A stretch of DNA of 64,000 nucleotides from Pedobacter schmidteae (lineage in GTDB: Bacteria; Bacteroidota; Bacteroidia; Sphingobacteriales; Sphingobacteriaceae), in the NCBI RefSeq assembly GCF_900564155.1, contig NZ_LS999839.1, forward strand, positions 1,361,097 to 1,425,096, read 5' to 3'. Position 1 is the stretch's first letter, and the number at the start of each line of letters is the position of its first letter. Under the pieces are notes generated by a model. It was not told where the DNA came from and did no database searches. It saw only the letters and a program-made list of their open reading frames with translations. Position numbers and translations under genes: made by a program. This document shows, one piece after another, positions 36,602 to 43,239 of this stretch.

Positions 36602-38053
36602 ATGAAATGGAGTGATTTAAAATTAGGCTTGATTGCCTTTCTGGCACTATTTGCAGGGAAAATTGCTACGGCACAGCAGCTAACGGCGGGACAAAACCTT
36701 AGGCTGGACGACCTTTCGGCATTTAACAATCCAGGTAGTAACTGGAGTATTGCAGGAAAGGTTATTTCCGATTCAAAAGTCGCAGCTGAATTGAAAGCCC
36801 TGAAAGGGACGGGAGTTTTGTTGAATAGTCCAGGGAAAAATGGTACTGACCTGCTTACAAATGCTGTTTATGGAAATATGGTTCTGGAACTGGACTATCT
36901 GATGGCCAAGGGCTCAAATTCAGGGATTTACCTTCAAGGGAATTACGAAATTCAGCTGACAGATTCATGGGGCAAGATAAAACCACTCTCATCAGATAAC
37001 GGAGGTGTTTATGAGCGATGGGACGATAGCAGGCCCGAAGGTCAGAAGGGTTTTGAAGGTTATGCTCCGCGGCAAAATGCAAGCAAGGCACCGGGACTGT
37101 GGCAGCACCTTAAAATTGTATTTCAGGCACCTCAGTTTGATGGTGCTGGAAATAAGATAGGCCATGCCAAATTACTTGCTGTAGAATTAAACGGAGTGCT
37201 TATTCATGACCAGGTAGTTCTTTTTGGTCCAACACGAGGGGCGGCCGATAAAGAAAAGGCGGTAGGACCGTTGCGCTTTCAGGGCGACCACGGAGCAGTA
37301 GCTTTCAGAAATATAACGATCTCGGAACTGCCCGGCGCCTGGCTTAACGGTATGCAAAGGGGCGGAGAAAGGGCGGATCCTATTTATATTGAGGCTCCTG
37401 TAAATACCATGATCCGTAGTTTTGTGGACGTGAGACCTGGCTTACGGGCAGTTCATGCCATTTCTGTAGGTAGTCCGAATGGCTTGCACTATAGTTATGA
37501 TTTGGATCATGGCTCGCTTTTGCAGGGTTGGCATGGAGGCTTCATTGATGCCACGCCCATGTGGGATGGTAGGGGCGATGGTACCTCCAGACCCAATGGG
37601 GCAGTAACCCGGTTTGCAGAACAGCTGATCCCAGCTGTCGCACAGTTAGCCAATTTGCAGACAGCATGGCCTGCCGATACCACAGGTACTGGTTTCAGAC
37701 CAAAGGGCTACATAATGGATCAGGAAGACAGACCCGAATTTATATACCAAACCTACGGGGTGCAGGTTAATGATGCCATAAAACTGGCTGAAGACGGTAA
37801 GAGGCTTTCCAGAACAGTTACTGTCAATAAGCCGGATTCAAAAATGCTTTCATCTACGTTTCCAAAGCTGTATCTATTGCTGGCAAAGTCATCTGATATA
37901 GAGGAGATCACTAAGGGGGGATATCTTGTAGATGGTCAGTCTTTTTACATTCAAACCGATGCTGCCGATAAGCCTATAATCAGGGAAATAGATGGCAAAA
38001 AGGAACTGATCATGCCGCTGGGAGCAAAATCAACATATTACATTTCATTCTAA
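36602..38053 (+). CDS. DUF1080 (3-keto-disaccharide hydrolase-like) protein with unassigned C-terminal domain
   Basis: A 484-residue exported protein. I use the ATG at 36602 because it opens a clean signal peptide (MKWSDLKLGL...AGKIATAQQ); an earlier ATG in frame would overlap the previous gene by 41 bp. About residues 30-240 form the DUF1080 jelly roll (NAVYGNMVLELDYLMAKGSN, GIYLQGNYEIQLTDSWG, GPLRFQGDHGAVAFRNITI), a family for which 3-keto-glycoside hydrolase activity has been reported. The remaining residues (from about 245) have no assignment I can defend; they contain LHYSYDLDHGSLLQGWHGG, similar in character to regions of planctomycete-type cytochrome proteins. It is followed 16 bp later by a propeller/cytochrome c protein, so an oxidise-then-cleave pathway is possible. 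Confidence 0.8.
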   Translation: MKWSDLKLGLIAFLALFAGKIATAQQLTAGQNLRLDDLSAFNNPGSNWSIAGKVISDSKVAAELKALKGTGVLLNSPGKNGTDLLTNAVYGNMVLELDYLMAKGSNSGIYLQGNYEIQLTDSWGKIKPLSSDNGGVYERWDDSRPEGQKGFEGYAPRQNASKAPGLWQHLKIVFQAPQFDGAGNKIGHAKLLAVELNGVLIHDQVVLFGPTRGAADKEKAVGPLRFQGDHGAVAFRNITISELPGAWLNGMQRGGERADPIYIEAPVNTMIRSFVDVRPGLRAVHAISVGSPNGLHYSYDLDHGSLLQGWHGGFIDATPMWDGRGDGTSRPNGAVTRFAEQLIPAVAQLANLQTAWPADTTGTGFRPKGYIMDQEDRPEFIYQTYGVQVNDAIKLAEDGKRLSRTVTVNKPDSKMLSSTFPKLYLLLAKSSDIEEITKGGYLVDGQSFYIQTDAADKPIIREIDGKKELIMPLGAKSTYYISF

Positions 38054-38069
38054 CAATAGCTCAACAAAG

Positions 38070-40031
38070 ATGAAACACACATTTAAAACGCTGGCGATAC
38101 TGGGATTGAGCTTAGTTTACATGATTGCAGAAGCTCAGGAAGCGCCAAAAGAAGATGATTATTTTAAGATTGTAAAAGTTAGTGTGCCAGAGGGGCCGGT
38201 ACTGGAAGTAGGCGGATTGGTTACATTACCTAATGGTGACCTTGGTATCTCTACCAGACGGGGTGATGTTTTTATTGTGGAAAATCCCACAGGAAACAGA
38301 CCTTATTTCCGCAGGTTTGCAACAGGCTTACACGAAATATTAGGACTTGCCTATAAGGATGGAGCTCTTTATGTGGCGCAACGCGGAGAGCTGACCAAAT
38401 TAATGGATAAGAATATGGATGGAAAGGCCGATGTTTATGAAACTGTCTATGCCTGGCCTCTTAGTGGACATTACCATGAGTATAGCTTTGGGCCTAAAAT
38501 TGGGCCCGATGGGTCTTTCTTTGTGACGGGAAATGTAGCTTTTGGTGACGAGGAATGGTGGCGGGCAGAAAGCAGGGTGCCCATGCGAGGATGGGCGATG
38601 AATATTACCGATAATGGAAAAATGAAGCCCTGGGCTACGGGAATGCGTTCACCTGCGGGTTTAAACGTAATAGACGGTCAACTTTATTATACCGAAAACC
38701 AGGGCGACTGGATTGCGTCGGGCGGGTTATGGAAAGTTAACGAAGGTGATTTTATGGGGCATCCGGCCGGTTTGGCCTGGACAAAGAGATCGGACAGCCC
38801 TTTAAAGCTAAGTCCTGAGTTTTTTTACTCCAGATTGGATGAAAGGAGGATAAAGGATGTGAACGGTCGTTACATTAAACCCGAAAACCGTCTGAATGAG
38901 AATTTTAGGACCCTTTTTGAAATGAAAAAGGAATTTGCTGATCTTCGTTTACCGTCAGTATGGCTGCCCCATGGTATTCTTGGTATTTCGAGTTCCGAGC
39001 CTGTAAAAATTCCTAAGGGAACATTTGGCCCGTTTGAAGGGCAAATTTTAGTGGGTGACCAGGGGATGAGCATTATCTCGAGGGTTTTTCTAGAAAAGGT
39101 TAATGGTGAAGAGCAGGGAGCTGCATTTATGTTCCGAAGCGGTTTTCGTTCGGGGGTACTACGTATGGCCTGGGCACAGGACGGTTCCCTTTTTGTCGGG
39201 GAAACCAACAGGGGCTGGGGGTCGGCAGGTGATGCTAATGAAGGCCTCGAACGATTGGTATACAATGGGAAAAACCCATTTGAAATGAAAGCAGTAAGGG
39301 CGATGCCCGATGGTTTTGAAATAGAGTTTACAGGGCCTGTCGATTTGAAGTCAGCAAGTGACCTTGCATCTTACCATGTAGAGTCCTTTATTTATAAGTA
39401 TCAGCCAGTGTATGGTTCTCCGCCGGTTAATACAGAAATTTTAAACATAAAAGGCGTTAAGGTGTCGGCAGACGGTTTAAAAGTTCGGATTGTAGTAAAT
39501 GACCTGCGTAGGTATTATATCCATGCAGTTAATGTAAATGGGGTAAAAGCAAAACAAAGCCTTCATCCGGTATTGCACCCTATGGCGTATTATACGTTAA
39601 ACAATATCCCCTCGGGAGAAAGACTGAGCATAAATGAGCTGAGTATAGAAAACTCTGCAAAACCAGCTGCGGTTACAGGAGGGGTGGGAAAAAAGAATCA
39701 GGATGGGAAAAAGGCAATCACAGAAAAGACCATTAAAGCAGAGGGTGTGGCCCTAAAGGAACCGGTTAAAGCAGTGAGCTATGCAGAGGTTAAGGGATTA
39801 TTAGCCAAGTATACTTGTGTGGCTTGCCATCATCCAACAAAAAAACAGATAGGTCCTGCGTTTTTAGAGATCGCCAAACGAAAATATTCTGGGGAGAAAA
39901 TTCTTCAGCTGATTCATAACCCGAAGCCTGAAAACTGGCCTGGTTATGCTACTGAAATGCCTCCGATGCCTCAGGTATCAAAAGCAGAAGGTTTAAAAAT
40001 CGCCGCCTATATTAATTCATTGGCAAATTGA
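38070..40031 (+). CDS. Exported beta-propeller dehydrogenase-like protein with C-terminal cytochrome c domain
   Basis: A 653-residue periplasmic protein (signal MKHTFKTLAILGLSLVYMIAEAQ). The first about 400 residues look like a six-bladed propeller of the soluble glucose/sorbosone dehydrogenase type found in putative membrane-bound dehydrogenases (GDLGISTRRGDVFIVENPTG, LGLAYKDGALYVAQRGELTK, WATGMRSPAGLNVIDGQLYY, GQILVGDQGMSIISRVF). A beta linker follows. The last 80 residues are a cytochrome c: heme-binding C583-x-x-C586-H587 in YTCVACHHP and a Met ligand candidate in TEMPPMPQVS. The propeller may carry PQQ, but I did not see a decisive cofactor motif. It is the last gene of the catabolic run, paired with DUF1080, and may oxidise sugar and pass electrons to a respiratory acceptor. 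Confidence 0.82.
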   Translation: MKHTFKTLAILGLSLVYMIAEAQEAPKEDDYFKIVKVSVPEGPVLEVGGLVTLPNGDLGISTRRGDVFIVENPTGNRPYFRRFATGLHEILGLAYKDGALYVAQRGELTKLMDKNMDGKADVYETVYAWPLSGHYHEYSFGPKIGPDGSFFVTGNVAFGDEEWWRAESRVPMRGWAMNITDNGKMKPWATGMRSPAGLNVIDGQLYYTENQGDWIASGGLWKVNEGDFMGHPAGLAWTKRSDSPLKLSPEFFYSRLDERRIKDVNGRYIKPENRLNENFRTLFEMKKEFADLRLPSVWLPHGILGISSSEPVKIPKGTFGPFEGQILVGDQGMSIISRVFLEKVNGEEQGAAFMFRSGFRSGVLRMAWAQDGSLFVGETNRGWGSAGDANEGLERLVYNGKNPFEMKAVRAMPDGFEIEFTGPVDLKSASDLASYHVESFIYKYQPVYGSPPVNTEILNIKGVKVSADGLKVRIVVNDLRRYYIHAVNVNGVKAKQSLHPVLHPMAYYTLNNIPSGERLSINELSIENSAKPAAVTGGVGKKNQDGKKAITEKTIKAEGVALKEPVKAVSYAEVKGLLAKYTCVACHHPTKKQIGPAFLEIAKRKYSGEKILQLIHNPKPENWPGYATEMPPMPQVSKAEGLKIAAYINSLAN

Positions 40032-40042
40032 GGACCCATAAA

Positions 40043-40078
40043 AGTGCCCCCGGAAAGTGTCTGACTTTTGGGGGCACT
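40043..40078 (+). terminator. Hairpin at the end of the catabolic gene run
   Basis: AGTGCCCCC at 40043-40051 pairs perfectly with GGGGGCACT at 40070-40078, and AAAGT/ACTTT inside can extend the stem. There is no T-run, so it may be a stability element or weak terminator. It also lies downstream of the convergent minus-strand gene ending at 40107. Confidence 0.55.
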
Positions 40079-40106
40079 ACAATAATAATGACAGGCTCTT
40101 TTATAT

Positions 40107-40490
40107 TTAATAATCGTCAGAGGCTCCTATGTCGGAGTTATAGACTTGAACGGAGTTGTCACTCATGGTAACTGTACAGGTCAGTGTACAATAACCCTGA
40201 TAAGAAAAGGTAAGATCAACCGCTTTGTCATCCCACATTGATAACCACAGTACAACATTATGGCCCACAATCGACCATTCGTACGAAACTGCTCCTGGTA
40301 TTTCGTCAATATAATAACCATAAGCTTCGCCATTAGAATATACGGGGAAACTGGGCTGGTTTGCTTTAATATAATACTGGGTTAATGTATTGCTGCTGGC
40401 TAGCTGAACACCGGCCGGGCTGGTTTTTGTTTGTGCATAAATAGTCGAACAGGTCAATGAAATGACCAATATCAATAATAACTTTTTCAT
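40107..40490 (-). CDS. Small secreted protein with one Ig/PKD-like domain (paralogue B)
   Basis: A 127-residue exported protein; the ATG at 40490 (MKKLLLILVISLTCSTIYAQ) is used because upstream in-frame codons give a longer N-terminus without a proper signal. After cleavage about 107 residues remain, without Cys clusters or membrane segments beyond the signal. The mature part resembles a PKD/Ig-like domain as found before secretion-sorting regions: YGYYIDEIPGAVSYEWSI, then a Trp-rich stretch (LWLSMW) and a closing strand pattern (DLTFSYQGYCTLTCTVTMSD). It is a diverged copy of the neighbour at 40525, sharing YGYYI-x2-IPGA-x-SY-x-WSI and the final VTMSD. Function is unknown. It is probably the second gene of a two-gene unit. 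Confidence 0.72.
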   Translation of the reverse strand: MKKLLLILVISLTCSTIYAQTKTSPAGVQLASSNTLTQYYIKANQPSFPVYSNGEAYGYYIDEIPGAVSYEWSIVGHNVVLWLSMWDDKAVDLTFSYQGYCTLTCTVTMSDNSVQVYNSDIGASDDY

Positions 40491-40524
40491 AATTAATGGA
40501 TTTAAATAGTTTTTAAGTAACAGA

Positions 40525-40845
40525 TTATTCTTCCGATACAGGAATAGAGATTGCATAAGTGACTTCAGAATAGTCGCTCATTGTAACGACACAAATGATG
40601 TCATAGTAACCAACTTTAGAGAAGATGACATCCATCCATCTGTCACCGGCAGGATAGATTATATATCCATTTGCTGGCCCCTGAATAGACCAATCATAAG
40701 AGATGGCGCCGGGTATCGCATTTATATAATAACCATACGAATCGCCATTTGCATAGGTAGGTTGGCCGCCATTGGTTTCCTTAACTTGTGCATAAATACT
40801 GGAACATGCAAAGGAGAGGAACAGCACAAATAATAATTTTTTCAT
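40525..40845 (-). CDS. Small secreted protein with one Ig/PKD-like domain (paralogue A)
   Basis: A 106-residue exported protein read from the ATG at 40845 (MKKLLFVLFLSFACSSIYAQ), which gives the same signal as its paralogue; an upstream in-frame ATG at 40860 adds five residues. The mature part (about 86 residues) has YGYYINAIPGAISYDWSIQG, the Trp/Asp strand DRWMDVIFSKVGYYDIICVV and TMSDYSEVTYAISIP, consistent with a single Ig/PKD-like sandwich. It lies 34 bp upstream of paralogue B on the same strand. A perfect 8-1-8 palindrome is 49 bp upstream of the ATG. These proteins are next to the FecI/SusC block but on the opposite strand. No function can be assigned. Confidence 0.72.
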   Translation of the reverse strand: MKKLLFVLFLSFACSSIYAQVKETNGGQPTYANGDSYGYYINAIPGAISYDWSIQGPANGYIIYPAGDRWMDVIFSKVGYYDIICVVTMSDYSEVTYAISIPVSEE

Positions 40846-40893
40846 AATTAGTCGTTTCATTTAAATTAAGTTGAAGACAAATGTTAATTTTAA

Positions 40894-40910
40894 ATCACAC
40901 CGGGTGTGAT
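40894..40910. promoter_or_regulatory. Perfect 8-1-8 inverted repeat, possible operator
   Basis: ATCACACC-G-GGTGTGAT lies 49 bp upstream of the small secreted protein gene. The symmetry suits a dimeric regulator. A short RNA hairpin is not possible with a 1-nt loop unless the stem frays. Confidence 0.4.
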
Positions 40911-40999
40911 GAGCGGAGCGCATAGCGTTTGATGAAAGCTATTGTCTCTGGATGATAATTTAAATTAATGTTTCGATAGGCTAAAAAATTAGGTTATTC

Positions 41000-41134
41000 C
41001 TACTCTTTTAAAGATTTTCGGATGCTCTGTTTAAGGCGACGAATTTTGTCATCCTGGTTCTTTTGGTTAAAACTAGCTTTATTTTTTTTTTTAGGAGTCA
41101 TGCGAATTGGCTGATTACTAACTGATTTTGTCAT
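41000..41134 (-). CDS. Possible 44-residue basic peptide
   Basis: A short reading frame in the 362-bp gap between the small secreted proteins and the sigma factor gene. It starts with ATG at 41134 and stops with TAG at 41000-41002. The product begins MTKSVSNQPIRM, has a run of Lys (PKKKNKASFNQ) and ends IRRLKQSIRKSLKE. It is strongly basic, has no signal peptide and could form a C-terminal amphipathic helix. No good ribosome binding site is seen, and length alone does not prove coding. The regular composition and clean stop make it worth listing with low confidence. The rest of the gap holds the palindrome at 40894-40910 and nothing else I can support. Confidence 0.3.
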   Translation of the reverse strand: MTKSVSNQPIRMTPKKKNKASFNQKNQDDKIRRLKQSIRKSLKE

Positions 41135-41222
41135 GATGTAGCGATTGAAGTTCTGAATTGACGGGGATTATTTTTTTTAACGCAGCATGATTTTCGTTGT
41201 ATTTTGCTAACATTGTTTATTC

Positions 41223-41807
41223 ATGACTGTTTATTGTAATTTTCCGGATGCAGAGCTGCTCATCTTGTTAAAAGAACGAGACGAAACTGCATTTACCGAA
41301 ATTTACAACAGGTACTGGAAAGTGATCTACGCACATGTTTACAAAATGCTTAGGGACGAGGATGATGCTAAAGATGTTGTTCAGGAAGTTTTTGGCAATT
41401 TATGGATCAGAGCGGCAGCCATTAAAAATAATGCGAATGTTTCCGGATTGCTGTATGTGTCGGCCAGAAATAAGGTGTTTGACCTGATCGAAAAAAATAA
41501 AGTGCGCAGCGATTATATTGGAGAAATTGCAAGATTTGTATCGAATCCTCTAAGCGAGAAGATCGATAACATTGATGAAAAACGGCTGATCGGGATACTG
41601 GAACGAGAGATACAGAAGTTGCCCCCAAAAATGAGGGAAATCTTTGAACTTAGTAGGAAAGAGGACCTCTCCCACAAGGAAATTGCTGTCCGTTTAAGCA
41701 TTTCTGAGCAGACGGTAAAAAAACAAGTGCAAAATGCACTCAAGGTGATAAAGCCAAAGCTTAACAATATGGGAATCAGTATGGCATTTTTACTGCTTTT
41801 GCGGTAA
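41223..41807 (+). CDS. ECF sigma factor (FecI-like, Bacteroidota expansion family)
   Basis: A 194-residue extracytoplasmic-function sigma factor. Region 2 is around residues 22-90 (DETAFTEIYNRYWKVIYAHVYKMLRDEDDAKDVVQEVFGNLW) and region 4 around 125-180 (LPPKMREIFELSRKEDLSHKEIAVRLSISEQTVKKQVQNALK). It lacks region 1 and a long region 3, as expected. The next gene (gap 75 bp) encodes a FecR-like membrane anti-sigma factor and the following SusC has an STN domain, so the three form a transenvelope signalling relay: ligand bound outside by SusC, passed through FecR to release this factor, which then transcribes the SusC operon. Confidence 0.95.
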   Translation: MTVYCNFPDAELLILLKERDETAFTEIYNRYWKVIYAHVYKMLRDEDDAKDVVQEVFGNLWIRAAAIKNNANVSGLLYVSARNKVFDLIEKNKVRSDYIGEIARFVSNPLSEKIDNIDEKRLIGILEREIQKLPPKMREIFELSRKEDLSHKEIAVRLSISEQTVKKQVQNALKVIKPKLNNMGISMAFLLLLR

Positions 41808-41853
41808 ATTAAAAATATTTTGAAATTCTTCTACCCCCAGTTTTGATTTCGCC

Positions 41854-41869
41854 CGTTTACCTGTAAACG
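41854..41869. promoter_or_regulatory. Short inverted repeat before fecR-like gene
   Basis: CGTTTAC-CT-GTAAACG, a perfect 7-2-7 inverted repeat, 13 bp upstream of the FecR-like ATG. It could be an operator or a small hairpin at the ribosome binding site. Its role is unknown. Confidence 0.3.
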
Positions 41870-41882
41870 AACTCCCAAAAGA

Positions 41883-43016
41883 ATGAACAGAGAAGAAGCA
41901 AAAGAATTAGTGCAAAAGTATAATCAGGGACTGGTAACGGCAGAGGAAAAAACGATGCTTGAAACCTGGTATATGCTGCATGCTGAGTCTTTGTCTCTGA
42001 AAGACGGAGAGATTGATTTTTATCGGATAGATACGGAATTAAGGGCCCGGACTTTTAAATATGCCGGATTGAAAGAACAAGAAGATGTCGTTGAAATAAA
42101 ACATGTGAAGCTTTGGCCTCGTATTGCCGCTGTTGCATCAATTGTCTTTGTGATTGCGGCAGGCCTATTTTATTTTGTAAATAGCACACAGGATGGAAAG
42201 AGAGGTTTAAATCTGGTAAAAAGTAATGACATCGCACCAGGCTCCAATAAGGCAATACTAACGTTAGCAGATGGTAAACAAATTGTACTGACTGATGCAA
42301 AAAATGGCGCATTGGCCAATGAAGATGATGCGCTCATAAAAAAGGCTGCAGATGGGCAGCTGATATATCAAGGAGGTAAAGGATCTAAATCAGCTGTTTT
42401 GTTTAACATGATCACTACGCCCAAAGGAGGGCAGTATACGGTTTGGTTGTCGGATGGCACTAAAGTGGTTCTGAATGCGGCGTCATCGCTTAAGTATCCC
42501 ACAAGCTTTAAAGGTGCTGATAGAATAGTTGAGTTAAGCGGGGAGGGCTATTTTGAGGTGGCACATAATAAGCTAAAGCCATTTAAGGTCATCAGTGATG
42601 GTCAGACGGTTGAGGTGCTTGGTACACATTTTAACATTAATGCTTATACAGACGAACCAAATGTTAAAACTACCCTTCTGGAAGGTAGTGTAAATATCAA
42701 TGGAATTGTTATAAAACCAAATCAGCAAGGCATTCTGGGCGCGAGTCATCAGATTATTGTAAAACAAGTGAACGCCGGTGATATAGTAGCCTGGAAAGAC
42801 GGCCTATTCAAGTTTGACCATACAGATATTAAAACATCAATGCGACAGATTGCCCGTTGGTATGATGTAGAAGTTGTGTATGAGGGAAATGTTGAAAATG
42901 AGCAATTCTATGGAAAAATTGAACGCAGCTATACCCTGTCTGAAGTATTAAAAGTGCTTGAGCTAAGTAATATTCATTTTAAAATTGAAGGGAAAAAAAT
43001 TATAGTGACACCCTAA
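41883..43016 (+). CDS. FecR-family anti-sigma factor with DUF4974
   Basis: A 377-residue inner-membrane regulator. The N-terminal cytoplasmic part (about 1-75) should bind the sigma factor, then one membrane helix (WPRIAAVASIVFVIAAGLFYFV, about residues 79-98), then a periplasmic FecR domain (about 170-260: TTPKGGQYTVWLSDGTKVVLNA, RIVELSGEGYFEVAHNKLKPF, TVEVLGTHFNINAYTDE) and a DUF4974 domain at the end (FKFDHTDIKTSMRQIARWYD, FYGKIERSYTLSEVLKVLEL). DUF4974 resembles the STN domain it is expected to meet on the SusC. It lies 75 bp after the sigma factor and upstream of the SusC gene. Function is well supported by the family; the inducing ligand is unknown. Confidence 0.94.
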   Translation: MNREEAKELVQKYNQGLVTAEEKTMLETWYMLHAESLSLKDGEIDFYRIDTELRARTFKYAGLKEQEDVVEIKHVKLWPRIAAVASIVFVIAAGLFYFVNSTQDGKRGLNLVKSNDIAPGSNKAILTLADGKQIVLTDAKNGALANEDDALIKKAADGQLIYQGGKGSKSAVLFNMITTPKGGQYTVWLSDGTKVVLNAASSLKYPTSFKGADRIVELSGEGYFEVAHNKLKPFKVISDGQTVEVLGTHFNINAYTDEPNVKTTLLEGSVNINGIVIKPNQQGILGASHQIIVKQVNAGDIVAWKDGLFKFDHTDIKTSMRQIARWYDVEVVYEGNVENEQFYGKIERSYTLSEVLKVLELSNIHFKIEGKKIIVTP

Positions 43017-43065
43017 CGCGATCAGCAATCAACTAAGTAACGAACCAAAAACTAAATCAACCAGA

Positions 43066-43095
43066 ATGACAAGATCTTTACAAAAGAGCGGCTAG
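43066..43095 (+). other. Possible 9-codon leader reading frame in the SusC leader
   Basis: ATG at 43066 to TAG at 43093-43095 encodes MTRSLQKSG. It lies 27 bp before a strong hairpin and 145 bp before the SusC start. It may be a chance reading frame; I list it because a short frame before a hairpin can act as a translation-coupled control. Confidence 0.15.
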
Positions 43096-43121
43096 GCCTG
43101 TTAGGGGATTGGTCTTTAAAA

Positions 43122-43158
43122 AAGCCCGGAGAAGGCTTCGACACTTTTCTCCGGACTT
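43122..43158. other. Strong hairpin in the FecR-SusC gap
   Basis: The arms 43122-43133 and 43147-43158 pair at 11 of 12 positions around a 13-nt loop. On the plus strand no T-run follows. On the minus strand six T follow, so it has the form of a terminator for minus-strand transcripts. It may instead be an RNA element in the SusC leader. The 223-bp gap has no other gene. Confidence 0.5.
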
Positions 43159-43176
43159 ATGTTTGGGCCAATCTGA

Positions 43177-43190
43177 TCCGATAAATCGGA
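43177..43190. promoter_or_regulatory. 6-2-6 palindrome upstream of the STN-SusC gene
   Basis: TCCGAT-AA-ATCGGA, perfect, 49 bp before the SusC ATG. It is a possible operator. I cannot locate a sigma-specific promoter by sequence. Confidence 0.3.
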
Positions 43191-43239
43191 ATGATGAATA
43201 ATTCTTGAAAATTAATCCAAACCCAAACAATACAAACGT

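Noticed and set aside
36545..36602. Upstream ATG for the DUF1080 gene
   Set aside because: It would overlap the GH59 gene by 41 bp and bury the signal peptide; the ATG at 36602 fits better.
43122..43158. A plus-strand terminator after the FecR-like gene
   Set aside because: No T-run follows on the plus strand; only the minus-strand reading has one.
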